Positions 9,426 through 19,117 of a stretch of DNA of 64,000 bases are shown piece by piece; the first letter of the stretch is position 1, and each line of letters begins with the position of its first letter. Source of the stretch: Microbacterium sufflavum (GTDB lineage Bacteria > Actinomycetota > Actinomycetes > Actinomycetales > Microbacteriaceae); the NCBI RefSeq assembly GCF_023091155.1, contig NZ_JAHWXK010000001.1:2914001-2978000 (forward strand), in the 5' to 3' direction. The position numbers and the translations under genes are program-made. The notes beneath the pieces were generated by a model that was not told where the DNA came from, did not search any database, and saw only the letters and a program-made list of their open reading frames with translations.

Positions 9426-9550
9426 AAGTCTCCGCTCGTCGTCAGGGCCCCGGCGCGTGTCCAGGGCGTCGTCCATTCTAAAGGAACACCGCGGAACACC
9501 CGGCGGCACAGTGCCTTGTCGGGGCGCTGCGGCGGTGGGAGACTGACCGC

Positions 9551-10912
9551 ATGGGCGACCGGGAGCGTGCTCTCGACGCCGCTCACCGTCGAGCCGAGGC
9601 GTTCCTGGGCACCCTCGACGATCGACCGGTGTGGCCGCGCGCGAGCCTCGACGAGATGCTGCAGGTGTTCGGCACGCCTCTCCCGGAGCGGGCGGAGGAC
9701 CCCGCGGCCGTTGTCGAGGACATCGCGGCGAAGGCCGAGCCCGGACTCGTGGCGATCCCCGGTGGACGGTTCTTCGGGTTCGTGATCGGCGGCACTCATC
9801 CGGCCGCTCTCGCCGCGGACTGGCTCGTGTCCGCGTGGGATCAGAACTCCGGCTCCTCCCTGCTCACCCCGGCGACCGTCGCGATGGAGCGGGTGGCAGG
9901 ACAGTGGCTGCTCGAGCTGCTCGGCCTCCCGTGCGCGAGCAGCGTCGGCTTCGTCACGGGCGGTCAGCTCGCGAACTTCACGTGCCTCGCGTCCGCACGG
10001 AACGCCGTGCTCGCGCGGGCGGGGTGGGACCTCGCCGAACGGGGACTGCGCTCCGCGCCGCCGGTGCGGTTCGTGGTGGGTGCCGATCGTCATGGATCGA
10101 TCGACCGCGCGGCACGGTTCCTCGGGATCGGCCGCGCCGAGGTCGACGTGGTGGATGCCGACGCGCAGGGCAGGATGCACCCCGCCGAGCTCGAGCGCGT
10201 CCTCGACGGCGGATCCGGCCCGCTCATCGTGTGCCTGCAGGCGGGAGAGGTCCATACCGGAGCGTTCGACGATTTCCGCGCGCTGATCGCGATCGCACGC
10301 CGACACGGCGCCTGGGTGCACGTGGACGGCGCCTTCGGTCTGTGGGCGGCCGCCTCCCCCGCGCTGCGACATCTGACCGCCGGCATGGAGGACGCGGACT
10401 CCTGGGCGACCGACGCACACAAGACGCTGAACGTGCCGTACGACTGCGGCATGGCGATCGTCCGCGATCCCGCCGATTCGATCGCGGCGTTCCGCACCGG
10501 CGGCGACTACCTCGTCTACTCCGGCCTCGACCCGTGGGATATGACGCCGGAGCTGTCGCGCCGCGCCCGCGGGGTGCCGGCGTACGCGGCGTTGCGCAGC
10601 CTCGGGCGTTCCGGGGTCGCCGATCTCGTCGACCGCCTCCACGACAACGCCGTACGCATGGCCTCCGGCCTGCGCGGCCTCGACGCGATCGAGGTGATCA
10701 ACGACGTCGACTACACCCAGGTGATGTTCCGGCTCGACACGGACGAGGCGACCCGCGAGCTCGGTGCCGCGATCCTGGTCGACGGCACGGCCGTCGTCAC
10801 CGGAGCGGAATGGCGGGGGCGAGCCGCGCTGCGGTGCTCGATGTCGTCGTGGGCGACGACCGCGGACGACATCGACCGCACGGTGCACGCCATCCGCGCC
10901 CTTCTCCCCTGA
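9551..10912 (+). CDS. PLP-dependent decarboxylase/aminotransferase (group II type)
   Basis: A 453-residue fold-type I PLP enzyme of the group II amino-acid decarboxylase class. The PLP Schiff-base lysine is in [18 protein letters not shown], preceded by the cofactor Asp/His region [16 protein letters not shown]. The N-terminal signature [22 protein letters not shown] and the [13 protein letters not shown] segment are typical of actinobacterial proteins annotated as aspartate aminotransferase-like or pyridoxal-dependent decarboxylase. The substrate cannot be named. It is divergent from yebC and 61 bases before a phosphotransferase gene that may be co-transcribed. The vitamin B6 genes lie close by, but a link is only positional. 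Confidence 0.85.
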   Translation: MGDRERALDAAHRRAEAFLGTLDDRPVWPRASLDEMLQVFGTPLPERAEDPAAVVEDIAAKAEPGLVAIPGGRFFGFVIGGTHPAALAADWLVSAWDQNSGSSLLTPATVAMERVAGQWLLELLGLPCASSVGFVTGGQLANFTCLASARNAVLARAGWDLAERGLRSAPPVRFVVGADRHGSIDRAARFLGIGRAEVDVVDADAQGRMHPAELERVLDGGSGPLIVCLQAGEVHTGAFDDFRALIAIARRHGAWVHVDGAFGLWAAASPALRHLTAGMEDADSWATDAHKTLNVPYDCGMAIVRDPADSIAAFRTGGDYLVYSGLDPWDMTPELSRRARGVPAYAALRSLGRSGVADLVDRLHDNAVRMASGLRGLDAIEVINDVDYTQVMFRLDTDEATRELGAAILVDGTAVVTGAEWRGRAALRCSMSSWATTADDIDRTVHAIRALLP

Positions 10913-10973
10913 CCCGACTCGCCCGCCTGCTACGGTCGAGGCCGCCATTGATCGCGCGCGAGAGGAGCAGGGT

Positions 10974-11897
10974 GTGACCGCAGGAGCCGACCGCCTCCGC
11001 CCCGCGTGGACCTCCCTGCCCGAGAGCCTCCGCGCCGCGGCGCTGGACGTGATCGGCGGAGAGTACATCTCCGACGCCCCCGCGCACGGCGGCTTCAGCG
11101 CCACGTACGCGGGCACCGTGGTCACGACCGGCGGTCGGGCTTTCGTGAAGGCCGCGGGCGCGGACTGGCACGCCGACTCGGTGCGCCTCCTCCGCCAGGA
11201 GATCGTCACCCTGTCGACCCTCCCCTCCGGCGTCGCGCCCCGAGTGCTGGGGACGGTGCAGGACGACATCGGTGCCGTGCTGGTCGTCGAGGCGATCGAC
11301 GGCCGCCATCCGGGGCGCCCGTGGACAGCGGATGACCTGCACGCGGTGGCGGACGCCCTCGCCGTCGTCAGCACCACGCCGGCACCGAGAACCCTGACGG
11401 CCGCGGACGAGAGCATGGTCCCGGGTTTCACGCGCTGGCAGGAGATCGCCGCCACCCCCGACCTCCGCGGCGCTCTGCCCCCGTCGGTCCGGGATTCGCT
11501 GCCCCGACTGCGTGAACTGGAGGCGGAGTTCGCGGGGGCCGTGCGCGGAGATGTCCTCGTCCACGACGACGTCCGGGCCGACAACATCCTCATCGCCGAC
11601 GGTCGCGCCCACCTGCTCGACTGGCCGCATGCGCGCCGCGGGGCCGCATGGGTCGACCTCCCCTGCGTGCTGCCGAGCATCGAGGCGAGCGGCGGACCGA
11701 CCTGCACGCAGGCCTACCCGGTGTTCGAGGAGCACGGCGCTCCCCCTCCGAGGGACCTGCTGCCGGTCATCGCGGGCTTCGCCTCGTACCTCTGGGCCGA
11801 GCAGAGCAGGCCGGAGATTCCGCAGCTCCCCGGCTTGCGCGCCTTCCAGCGGGCGCAAGCCGGTCCCGCGCTGCGGTGGCTGGCCGGCCTGGTGTGA
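10974..11897 (+). CDS. Aminoglycoside phosphotransferase-family kinase-like protein
   Basis: A 307-residue protein with a small-molecule kinase fold of the APH/choline kinase type. The catalytic loop is the variant VLVHDDVRADNILI, where the family usually has HxDxxxxN, and the metal-binding segment is HLLDWPHARRG with DW in place of DFG. The N-terminal phosphate-binding region is AHGGFSATYAGTV. Substrates in this family range from antibiotics to sugars and amino alcohols, so resistance should not be assumed. The GTG at 10974 is chosen because a purine-rich Shine-Dalgarno (GAGAGGAGC) lies just upstream. It ends 15 bases before the convergent pdxT. Confidence 0.8.
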   Translation: MTAGADRLRPAWTSLPESLRAAALDVIGGEYISDAPAHGGFSATYAGTVVTTGGRAFVKAAGADWHADSVRLLRQEIVTLSTLPSGVAPRVLGTVQDDIGAVLVVEAIDGRHPGRPWTADDLHAVADALAVVSTTPAPRTLTAADESMVPGFTRWQEIAATPDLRGALPPSVRDSLPRLRELEAEFAGAVRGDVLVHDDVRADNILIADGRAHLLDWPHARRGAAWVDLPCVLPSIEASGGPTCTQAYPVFEEHGAPPPRDLLPVIAGFASYLWAEQSRPEIPQLPGLRAFQRAQAGPALRWLAGLV

Positions 11898-11912
11898 CGA
11901 CGCCTCCGGCGG

Positions 11913-12524
11913 TCAGGCGGCGGCGACGGAGTGGCCGCCTTCGACGCGGGCGAGGAAGCGCTCGTGGAAGCGGGTCTCGCCGGAGATCTCCGGGTGGAAG
12001 CTCAGGCCCAGCAGCGCTCCCTGCTCCACCGCCACCACGCGGCCGTCCGGTAGCGCCGCGAGCGGGGTCGCACGAGGACCGATCGACTCGACGACCGGTC
12101 CGCGGATGAACGCCGCCGACACCGGCGGTGCACCGAAGGCCGCCACGTCGAGCTGCGCCTCGAACGACTCCACCTGACGGCCGAACGCGTTCCGCCTGAC
12201 CACCGCGTCGAGCCCTCCGAACGACTGCTGGCCCTCGATCGCGTCGACGACCGTGTCGGCCAGCATGATCAGCCCCGCGCACGTGCCGAGCACCGGGAGC
12301 CCGGCGGCGATCGCGTCGCGGATCGGCTCCTGCATCCCGAACGTGCGCGACAGCTTGTCGATCACGGTGGACTCGCCACCCGGGATCACCAGGCCGTTCA
12401 CGGCGGCCAGCTCCTCCGGGCGCCGGACGAGCTCCACCTGGGCGCCGAGACGGGTGAGCAGGGCGGCGTGCTCGCGCACATCGCCCTGCAGCGCGAGCAC
12501 GCCGACCCGCGGGCTACCAGCCAC
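11913..12524 (-). CDS. pdxT: Pyridoxal 5'-phosphate synthase glutaminase subunit PdxT
   Basis: A 203-residue class I glutamine amidotransferase that supplies ammonia to PdxS in the DXP-independent route to pyridoxal phosphate. The oxyanion and nucleophile motifs are VIPGGEST and [10 protein letters not shown] (catalytic Cys), and the His/Glu of the triad are in [15 protein letters not shown]. It starts 11 bases inside the end of pdxS, so the two are translationally coupled as expected for subunits of one complex. Confidence 0.97.
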   Translation of the reverse strand: MAGSPRVGVLALQGDVREHAALLTRLGAQVELVRRPEELAAVNGLVIPGGESTVIDKLSRTFGMQEPIRDAIAAGLPVLGTCAGLIMLADTVVDAIEGQQSFGGLDAVVRRNAFGRQVESFEAQLDVAAFGAPPVSAAFIRGPVVESIGPRATPLAALPDGRVVAVEQGALLGLSFHPEISGETRFHERFLARVEGGHSVAAA

Positions 12525-13407
12525 GCTCGGCGAGCCGGTGCGGCGCCGGCAGGTCGCTGACGTTGATGCCGACCATCGCCTCGCCGAGCCCGCGGGACAC
12601 CTCGGCGATCACCTTCGGGTCGTCGAAGAACGTCGTGGCCTTCACGATCGCCTTCGCGCGCTCGGCGGGGTTGCCCGACTTGAAGATGCCGGAGCCGACG
12701 AACACGCCGTCCGCCCCGAGCTGCATCATCATCGCGGCGTCCGCGGGGGTCGCGACGCCGCCGGCCACGAACAGCACGACGGGGAGCGTGCCCGTCTCGG
12801 CGATCTCGGCGACCAGCTCGTACGGCGCCTGCAGCTCCTTCGCGGCGACGAACAGCTCGTCCTTCGGGAGAGCCGTGAGCGCAGCGATCTCCCCGCGGAT
12901 CTTGCGGATGTGCTTCATCGCCTCGGACACGTCGCCCGTTCCGGCCTCGCCCTTCGAGCGGATCATCGCCGCCCCCTCGTTGATGCGTCGCAGCGCTTCG
13001 CCGAGGTTCGTGGCGCCGCACACGAAGGGCACCGTGAAGCCGAACTTGTCGATGTGGTTCACGTAGTCGGCCGGCGAGAGCACCTCGGACTCGTCGATGT
13101 AGTCGACACCGAGCTCCTGCAGCACCTGCGCCTCGACGAAGTGACCGATGCGCGCCTTCGCCATCACCGGGATCGACACGGCATCGATGATGCTGTCGAT
13201 CATGTCCGGGTCGCTCATGCGCGAGACGCCGCCCTGCGCGCGGATGTCGGCCGGCACGCGCTCGAGCGCCATGACGGCGACGGCGCCCGCGTCCTCGGCG
13301 ATCTTCGCCTGCTCGGCGGTCACGACGTCCATGATGACGCCGCCCTTGAGCATCTCGGCGAGACCGCGCTTGACGCGCGACGATCCGGTGGTGTTCTGCT
13401 CGGACAT
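12514..13407 (-). CDS. pdxS: Pyridoxal 5'-phosphate synthase lyase subunit PdxS
   Basis: A 297-residue TIM-barrel synthase that builds pyridoxal phosphate from ribose 5-phosphate, glyceraldehyde 3-phosphate and ammonia from PdxT. Family motifs are [19 protein letters not shown], the catalytic-lysine strand [22 protein letters not shown], and [22 protein letters not shown]. The ATG at 13407 gives the normal length; upstream in-frame sequence has no similarity. It is divergent from a MocR-type regulator, with a perfect 18-bp palindrome between them. Confidence 0.97.
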   Translation of the reverse strand: MSEQNTTGSSRVKRGLAEMLKGGVIMDVVTAEQAKIAEDAGAVAVMALERVPADIRAQGGVSRMSDPDMIDSIIDAVSIPVMAKARIGHFVEAQVLQELGVDYIDESEVLSPADYVNHIDKFGFTVPFVCGATNLGEALRRINEGAAMIRSKGEAGTGDVSEAMKHIRKIRGEIAALTALPKDELFVAAKELQAPYELVAEIAETGTLPVVLFVAGGVATPADAAMMMQLGADGVFVGSGIFKSGNPAERAKAIVKATTFFDDPKVIAEVSRGLGEAMVGINVSDLPAPHRLAERGW

Positions 13408-13438
13408 GGGGAGCTCCAGTCGGATGATCCGTAATCGG

Positions 13439-13456
13439 GTTTGATCTAGATCAAAC
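13439..13456. promoter_or_regulatory. Perfect 18-bp palindrome, probable operator of the B6 regulon
   Basis: The sequence GTTTGATCTAGATCAAAC is its own reverse complement. It lies in the 90-base divergent region between pdxS (start 13407) and the MocR-type regulator (start 13498), where it would overlap promoter elements of both. Binding by the adjacent regulator is an inference. Confidence 0.65.
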
Positions 13457-13477
13457 GTAGCACTGTCCGATCCCACC

Positions 13478-13483
13478 TAGAAT
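13478..13483 (+). promoter_or_regulatory. -10 element and strong ribosome binding site of the pdx regulator
   Basis: TAGAAT fits the actinobacterial -10 pattern TANNNT. It is followed by a GGAGGAGG Shine-Dalgarno at 13487-13494 and the ATG at 13498. The transcript leader would therefore be very short. Confidence 0.45.
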
Positions 13484-13497
13484 CGCGGAGGAGGATC

Positions 13498-14805
13498 ATG
13501 AGCGACCGGATCACAGGCAGCACCGCGGCGGAGATCGCCGACAGCGTGCGCGCCCTGCGCGACCGCGGGATCCTGCTTCCCGGAGCCCTCCTCCCGCCGG
13601 TGCGCGAGCTCGCCGCCACCCTCGGCGTCAACCGCAACACCGCCGTCGCCGCGTACCGCCAGCTCGCCCAGGCGGGACTCGTCCTGTCGCGCGGACGCGC
13701 CGGCACCACGGTCGCGGGGATCGAGGCCGTGGCACAGGAGGGCTACGCGGCCGACACCGTGCTCCGCGACATCGGCACCGGCAACCCCGACCCCGCGCGC
13801 ATCCCCGACCCGTCGGCCGCGCTGATGACGATCGCGAGCCGTCCCGTGCTCTACGGTGAACCCGTGATCGACCCGGGGCTGGAGGAGTGGGCGCGCCGGT
13901 GGATGGCGGCCGACCTCCCGGACGCGGACTTCCGGATCACCGTGACGAGCGGAGCGGTCGATGCGGTGGAGCGCCTGCTCGCCCAAGCGCTCATGCGCGA
14001 TGACGCCGTGGCGCTCGAGGATCCGTGCTTCCTCGCCAGCATCCACACGGTGCGGCTCGGCGGCTATCGGGCCGTCCCGGTCCCCGTCGACGACCAGGGC
14101 ATGACGGTCGACGGACTGCGGGCGGCTCTCGACGCCGGCGTGCGGGCCGTGATCTGCACACCGCGGGCGCAGAACCCCACCGGCGTGGGTCTCACGGCCC
14201 AGCGCGCCGCCGAGCTGCGCGGTGTCCTCGCCGATCACCCGTACGTCCTGATCATCGAGGACGACCACTTCTCGCTGCTGTCGCAGCGCCCGTACGAGTC
14301 CTTGATCAGCGAGGACCATCGCCGCTTCGCCCTCGTGCGCTCGGTGTCGAAGTTCCTCGGACCCGACATGTGCCTCGCGATCGCGGCGACCGACCCCGAC
14401 ACCGCGGAACGTCTCGCGATGCGACTCAGCCCGGGCACCACCTGGGTGAGCCACCTGCTGCAGCGCCTCGCCCTGGCACAGCTGACCGACGAGGATGCGA
14501 TGACCACCGTCGCGACCGCCGGTGCGCACTACGCGGAGCGCAACGCCGCGTTCGCGGCGCGCCTGCGCGCGCACGGCATCGACGCCGCGCCACCGGACGG
14601 GCTGAGCCTCTGGGTGCGACTCCCCCGGCCCGCACGCGAGGTCGCCGAGCACCTGATGCGGCGGGGGTGGCTCGCCCGCACGGGTGACGAGTTCTCCCTC
14701 GACGACCGCGCCGATCCGTCCCACCACCTCCGTCTCACCGTCCACGACCTCACCGACGCGGAAGCCGACACGCTCGTCGCCGACCTCGTCGCGGCCGCGC
14801 GATGA
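13498..14805 (+). CDS. MocR/PdxR-type (GntR-aminotransferase) transcriptional regulator
   Basis: A 435-residue regulator joining an N-terminal GntR winged helix (LPPVRELAATLGVNRNTAVAAYRQL, about residues 30-55) to a fold-type I aminotransferase domain. The PLP-binding lysine is kept in RSVSKFLGP, and NPTG and IIEDDHF motifs are present. In this family PLP acts as the signal. The gene is divergent from pdxS-pdxT and precedes pdxY by 46 bases, a setting like that of PdxR in Corynebacterium and PtsJ in Enterobacteria. I infer that it senses PLP and controls both the synthesis and salvage genes. Confidence 0.88.
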   Translation: MSDRITGSTAAEIADSVRALRDRGILLPGALLPPVRELAATLGVNRNTAVAAYRQLAQAGLVLSRGRAGTTVAGIEAVAQEGYAADTVLRDIGTGNPDPARIPDPSAALMTIASRPVLYGEPVIDPGLEEWARRWMAADLPDADFRITVTSGAVDAVERLLAQALMRDDAVALEDPCFLASIHTVRLGGYRAVPVPVDDQGMTVDGLRAALDAGVRAVICTPRAQNPTGVGLTAQRAAELRGVLADHPYVLIIEDDHFSLLSQRPYESLISEDHRRFALVRSVSKFLGPDMCLAIAATDPDTAERLAMRLSPGTTWVSHLLQRLALAQLTDEDAMTTVATAGAHYAERNAAFAARLRAHGIDAAPPDGLSLWVRLPRPAREVAEHLMRRGWLARTGDEFSLDDRADPSHHLRLTVHDLTDAEADTLVADLVAAAR

Positions 14806-14851
14806 CCACCCGTCGCGGGCACCGGCCCGCCCTGACCGAAAGCGCTCGTTC

Positions 14852-15703
14852 ATGAAGATCCTCTCCATCCAGTCCGCCGTGGCGTACGGGCACGTGGGCA
14901 ACTCCGCCGCGGTGTTCCCGCTGCAGCGCATCGGCGTCGAGGTGCTGCCCGTCTACACCGTGAACTTCTCCAACCACACCGGCTACGGCGCCTGGCGCGG
15001 ACCGCTGATCGACCCCGCCGACGTGCGCGAGGTCATTACCGGCATCGAGGACCGCGGAGTGTTCGGGCAGATCGACGCCGTCCTGAGCGGCTACCAGGGA
15101 GGCGAGGGCATCGGTGACGTGATCATCGATGCGGTCGCGCGCGTCAAGGCCGCCAACCCCGACGCGGTCTACGCGTGCGACCCGGTCATGGGCAACGCGA
15201 AGTCGGGCTGCTTCGTCGCCCCCGCGATCCCGATCCTGCTGCGCGAGCGCGTCGTCCCGGTGGCGGACATCATCACCCCCAACCAGTTCGAGCTCGGGTT
15301 CCTCACCGAGACCGAACCCGACACGCTCGAGTCCACGCTCGCCTCGGTCGACCTCGCCCGCGCCATGGGCCCCCGCACGGTGCTCGTGACGAGCGTCGAG
15401 CGGCCCGACCGCGAGGAGGGGACCATCGAGATGCTCGCGGTCGACGGCGACGGTGCCTGGCTCGTCCAGACGCCGCACCTCCCCATGAAGGCGAACGGCT
15501 CCGGTGACGTGACCGCCGCCCTGTTCACGGCGCACTACGTCGAGACCGGCAGCGCCAAGACCGCGCTCGAGCGCACCGCCTCCAGCGTGTACGACCTGCT
15601 GCAGGCGACGCTCGACTCGGGTGAGCGCGAGCTGCAGCTCATCGAGGCGCAGGAGTTCTACGCGCACCCGCGCATGCAGTTCACCGCACGGCAGGTGCGC
15701 TGA
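14852..15703 (+). CDS. pdxY: Pyridoxal/pyridoxamine kinase PdxY
   Basis: A 283-residue ribokinase-fold kinase that phosphorylates pyridoxal (and related vitamers) in the salvage path. Motifs include LSIQSAVAYGHVGNSAAVFPLQRIG at the N-terminus (substrate lid region), LSGYQGG, the ITPNQFEL segment and the ATP/anion-hole motif MKANGSGDVTAALF with the catalytic Asp. The ATG at 14852 matches the family N-terminus. It follows the MocR regulator on the same strand and ends 3 bases before the convergent HIT gene. Confidence 0.93.
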   Translation: MKILSIQSAVAYGHVGNSAAVFPLQRIGVEVLPVYTVNFSNHTGYGAWRGPLIDPADVREVITGIEDRGVFGQIDAVLSGYQGGEGIGDVIIDAVARVKAANPDAVYACDPVMGNAKSGCFVAPAIPILLRERVVPVADIITPNQFELGFLTETEPDTLESTLASVDLARAMGPRTVLVTSVERPDREEGTIEMLAVDGDGAWLVQTPHLPMKANGSGDVTAALFTAHYVETGSAKTALERTASSVYDLLQATLDSGERELQLIEAQEFYAHPRMQFTARQVR

Positions 15704-15706
15704 CGG

Positions 15707-16252
15707 TCACTCCGGCCACGCGTGGGCGACGGCCTCCCGCACTTCGCCGAGGAGCTGCGGGAGCGCCTTCGTCTTCGCGATGATCGGGAAGAAGTTCGCG
15801 TCGGAGCGCCACCGCGGTACCACGTGCTGGTGCAGATGCGCGTCCACGCCGGCTCCCGCCACCGCCCCCTGGTTCATTCCCAGGTTGAAGCCGTCGCATC
15901 CGGAGACCTCGCGCAGCACCCGCATGGCCGTCTGGGTGAGCGCGCCGATCTCGGCCACCTCTTCCGGACTCGCCTGGTCGTACGTCGCGATGTGACGGTA
16001 CGGGCACACCAGCAGGTGCCCCGAGTTGTACGGGAACAGGTTCAGCAGCACGTACGCGGTCGTGCCCCGTGCCACGATGAGCCGCTCGGCGTCAGGGTAC
16101 TTCGGCGCCTCGCAGAACGGGCACTCCTCGCGCAGGGGCTCCGGTCCCGCCTGGATGTAGGCCATCCGGTGGGGGGTCCACAGCCGCTGGAACTCGTCGG
16201 GCACGCCGGCGAGGCGACCTGCATCCTCCAGCGACTGCTCCCCCTCGGTCAT
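15707..16252 (-). CDS. HIT domain nucleotide hydrolase/phosphorylase
   Basis: A 181-residue histidine-triad protein, close to the Ap4A phosphorylase-like HIT group of Actinobacteria. The active-site triad is in [18 protein letters not shown] pair near residue 45 with downstream His residues is likely the zinc site seen in this subgroup. It begins inside the last four bases of thrS (ATGA overlap), so it is made together with threonyl-tRNA synthetase. A role in removing adenylylated by-products such as Ap4A would fit but is inferred. Confidence 0.9.
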   Translation of the reverse strand: MTEGEQSLEDAGRLAGVPDEFQRLWTPHRMAYIQAGPEPLREECPFCEAPKYPDAERLIVARGTTAYVLLNLFPYNSGHLLVCPYRHIATYDQASPEEVAEIGALTQTAMRVLREVSGCDGFNLGMNQGAVAGAGVDAHLHQHVVPRWRSDANFFPIIAKTKALPQLLGEVREAVAHAWPE

Positions 16253-18237
16253 GCCAGGTCCCCGGCCGTCTGCACCAGGGCGTGGTTGTCGATGGCAGCG
16301 CGGATGCGGTCGACCGCCTGCGCGATCGGCACGCCGTTCTCCTGCGAGCCGTCGCGGTAGCGGAAGGAGACGGTGCCGGCGGCCCGGTCCTGCTCCCCGG
16401 CGATCAGCAGCAGCGGGACCTTGCCGGTCGTGTGCGTGCGGATCTTCTTCTGCATGCGGTCGTCGGAGGTGTCGAGCTCGGCACGCACACCGCGGGAGCG
16501 GAGCGTGTCGATCACCTCACCCAGATAGTCGGCGAAGTCGTCCGCGACCGGGATCCCCACGACCTGTACCGGCGAGAGCCACACCGGGAAGTCGCCCGCA
16601 TAGTGCTCGAGGAGGATCGCGAAGAACCGCTCGATCGAGCCGAACAGCGCCCGGTGGATCATGATCGGACGCTTCTTCTGGCCGTCCTTGTCCATGAACT
16701 CGAGGTCGAAGCGCTCGGGCAGGTTGGGGTCGACCTGCACCGTGGACAGCTGCCACGTGCGGCCGATCGCATCGCGCGTCTTCAGGTCGATCTTCGGCCC
16801 GTAGAACGCCGCCTCGCCCGGCACCTCGGTGAGCTTGAGACCGGAGGCCACGGCCACGCGGCGCAGGGCGTCGGTGGACGACTCCCAGAACTCGTCCGAA
16901 CCGATCCACTTCGACTTCTCGTCGTCCTTCATCGACAGCTCGAGCTCGAAGTCGGTGAGGCCGAAGTCGCGGAGCATCGAGAGGATGAACTCGAGGACCT
17001 TGCCGACCTCCTCCTCCAGCTGGTCGGGTGTGACGAACAGGTGCGAGTCGTCCTGCGTGAAGCCGCGCACCCGCGTGAGGCCGTGCAGGGCCCCGGAGAG
17101 TTCGTTGCGGTAGACCGTGCCGTTCTCCGCGAACCGCAGCGGGAGGTCGCGATAACTGCGCGCGCGCTCCTTGTAGATGAGGATGTGCATCGGGCAGTTC
17201 ATGGGCTTCAGGTAGTAGTCCTGGCCCTGCTTGGTGATCTCGCCGTTCTCGTCGCGCTCCTCGTCCATGACGATGGGCGGGAACATGCCGTCCTTGTAGG
17301 TGACGAGGTGGTTCGAGGTGAGGAAGAGGTCTTCCTTGGAGATGTGCGGCGTGTACACGTAGGTGTAGCCGCCCTCGATGTGCCGCTTGCGCGCGTGCTG
17401 CTCCATCTCGCCGCGCACCACGCCGCCGCGCGGATGCCAGACGCTCAGGCCCGACCCGATCTCCTCGGGGAAGGAGAACAGGTCGAGCTCCTTGCCGAGT
17501 CGCCGGTGGTCGCGCTTGGCGGCCTCCTCCAGCCGGTGCTGGTACGCGCGCAGCTCGTCCTTCGTGGGCCAGGCGGTGCCGTAGATGCGCTGCAGCTGCG
17601 GGTTCTTCTCGCTGCCGCGCCAGTACGCGGCGGCGATGCGCGTGAGGTCCCAGCCGTTGCCGATCATGCGGGTGTTGGGCAGATGCGGCCCGCGGCAGAG
17701 GTCCTTCCAGACGACCTCGCCGTCGCGGGTCGTGTTGTCGTAGATCGTGAGCTCGCCCTCGCCCACCTCGACCGACGCGCCCTCGGCCGCCTCCTTGCCG
17801 CCCTTGAGCCCGATCAGCTCGAGCTTGAACGGCTCGTCGGCGAGCTCCGCGCGCGCCTCGTCATCGCTCACGACACGACGCACGAAGCGCTGGCCCTCGC
17901 GGACGATGCGCTGCATCTCCTTCGTGATGGCCTTGATGTCCTCCGGCGTGAACGGGGTGTCGACGCCGAAGTCGTAGTAGAACCCGTCGGTGATGGGCGG
18001 GCCGATGCCGAGGTTCGCCTGCGGGTTGATGCGCTGCACGGCCTGCGCGAGCACGTGCGCGGCCGAGTGGCGCAGGATGTTCAGGCCGTCGGGGCTGTCG
18101 ATCGTGACCGGCTCGACCTGCTCGGTGCCGGTCAGGGTCGTGGCGAGGTCCTTGAGCTCGCCGTTGACGCGCATCGCGACGACGTTTCGGTCAGAGAACA
18201 GGGCGAAGCCGTCGGTCGGCTGGGCGTTTTCAGGCAC
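16249..18237 (-). CDS. thrS: Threonine--tRNA ligase
   Basis: A 662-residue class II aminoacyl-tRNA synthetase. The order is a TGS-like N-terminus, the editing (SAD) domain with [14 protein letters not shown] and a C-terminal metal site, the catalytic core with zinc-ligand Cys in [10 protein letters not shown] and class II motif 2 FRNEL-type [29 protein letters not shown], and the anticodon-binding domain ([11 protein letters not shown] onward). The length is typical. The first gene of a two-gene unit with the HIT protein; no T-box leader is visible in the 58-base upstream gap. Confidence 0.97.
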   Translation of the reverse strand: MPENAQPTDGFALFSDRNVVAMRVNGELKDLATTLTGTEQVEPVTIDSPDGLNILRHSAAHVLAQAVQRINPQANLGIGPPITDGFYYDFGVDTPFTPEDIKAITKEMQRIVREGQRFVRRVVSDDEARAELADEPFKLELIGLKGGKEAAEGASVEVGEGELTIYDNTTRDGEVVWKDLCRGPHLPNTRMIGNGWDLTRIAAAYWRGSEKNPQLQRIYGTAWPTKDELRAYQHRLEEAAKRDHRRLGKELDLFSFPEEIGSGLSVWHPRGGVVRGEMEQHARKRHIEGGYTYVYTPHISKEDLFLTSNHLVTYKDGMFPPIVMDEERDENGEITKQGQDYYLKPMNCPMHILIYKERARSYRDLPLRFAENGTVYRNELSGALHGLTRVRGFTQDDSHLFVTPDQLEEEVGKVLEFILSMLRDFGLTDFELELSMKDDEKSKWIGSDEFWESSTDALRRVAVASGLKLTEVPGEAAFYGPKIDLKTRDAIGRTWQLSTVQVDPNLPERFDLEFMDKDGQKKRPIMIHRALFGSIERFFAILLEHYAGDFPVWLSPVQVVGIPVADDFADYLGEVIDTLRSRGVRAELDTSDDRMQKKIRTHTTGKVPLLLIAGEQDRAAGTVSFRYRDGSQENGVPIAQAVDRIRAAIDNHALVQTAGDLA

Positions 18238-18295
18238 TGATCACTCCATCTGGGTCTGGATCTAGGCTACTCGTATGGCCGGGGGCCGCCGACCG

Positions 18296-18658
18296 TCAGG
18301 CCACCGGCTCGGCCGAGGAGGGCGCGGCCGCCGGGGCGAGGATGATGATCGCCGCGCCCACGAGCGCGACCGCCGACCCGACCCAGTCCCAGACCGTGGG
18401 ACGGAAACCGTCGACGATGATGCCCCAGGCGAGGGATCCGGCGATGAAGATCCCGCCGTACGCGGCGAGCACCCTGCCGAAGTTCGCGTCGGGCTGGAGC
18501 GCCGCGACGAAGCCGTACGCCCCCAGCGCCATGACCCCCAGGACCGCGAAGAGCCAACCGCGGTCCTCCTTGATGGCCTGCCAGATGAGCCAGGCACCGC
18601 CGATCTCGGCGACGGCGGCGAGGACGAACAGCACGACGATGCGGAAAACGGTCACCAC
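18296..18658 (-). CDS. YnfA family (UPF0060) small membrane protein
   Basis: A 120-residue protein with four predicted transmembrane helices. The family marks are [17 protein letters not shown] in helix 1 and [33 protein letters not shown] in the second half. YnfA proteins resemble small multidrug resistance exporters, but their substrates are not settled. The tail (APSSAEPVA) extends a little beyond the usual length. It is an isolated gene between thrS and the divergent DoxX-like gene. Confidence 0.88.
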   Translation of the reverse strand: MVTVFRIVVLFVLAAVAEIGGAWLIWQAIKEDRGWLFAVLGVMALGAYGFVAALQPDANFGRVLAAYGGIFIAGSLAWGIIVDGFRPTVWDWVGSAVALVGAAIIILAPAAAPSSAEPVA

Positions 18659-18727
18659 CTCAGTGTGTCAGGACACACGAGGACGGCTTCGCGAACGACG
18701 GGGCGCCGCAACCGTCGGACCGGACGG

Positions 18728-18733
18728 TAGCGT
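18728..18733 (+). promoter_or_regulatory. -10 element for a probable leaderless transcript
   Basis: TAGCGT lies exactly 6 bases before the ATG at 18740. With the usual 6-7-base gap to the start site, transcription would begin at the start codon. No Shine-Dalgarno is present in the spacer GGCCCC. Confidence 0.5.
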
Positions 18734-18739
18734 GGCCCC

Positions 18740-19117
18740 ATGACCCGGACGATCGCCCGCTGGATCCTCGCTCTCGCCCTCGGCGCCGTCGGCGTGCTGC
18801 ACTTCACGCAGACGCGCGGCTTCCGGGTGGTGGTGCCCGACTGGGCGACCGAGGCGACGCGGATGGACAAGGATGCCATCGTGATCGCGTCGGGCGCCGT
18901 CGAGGTCGCGCTCGCCGCGGGGCTGATCGCGCTGCCGCGGGAGCGCCGCCGGATCGGCTGGGCGACGGCGGGGTTCTTCGCCGCGGTCTTCCCCGGCAAC
19001 TGGCATCAGTGGCGCACCGGCCGCTCCACTCCGGGGCTCGACACGGACGCGCGTCGGTTCGGCCGTCTCTTCCTGCAACCGGCCCTGATCGCCTGGGCGC
19101 TGTGGGCGACGCGATGA
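18740..19117 (+). CDS. DoxX-like small integral membrane protein
   Basis: A 125-residue membrane protein with about four hydrophobic helices. The pattern GVLHFTQTRGFRVVVPDWAT near the N-terminus and AGFFAAVFPGNWHQW later match DoxX/DoxD-like proteins, whose function in Actinobacteria is unclear. It appears to be leaderless. Its stop overlaps the photolyase start by four bases (ATGA), so the two genes are likely translated from one message. Confidence 0.75.
   Translation: MTRTIARWILALALGAVGVLHFTQTRGFRVVVPDWATEATRMDKDAIVIASGAVEVALAAGLIALPRERRRIGWATAGFFAAVFPGNWHQWRTGRSTPGLDTDARRFGRLFLQPALIAWALWATR

Noticed and set aside
10974..11897. Antibiotic-resistance aminoglycoside phosphotransferase
   Set aside because: The fold fits, but the catalytic and metal motifs are variant (HDDVRADN, LDW) and there is no resistance context; a general kinase-like name is used.
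18238..18295. T-box leader for thrS
   Set aside because: The gap before thrS is only 58 bases, too short for a T-box, and no T-box core sequence is present.
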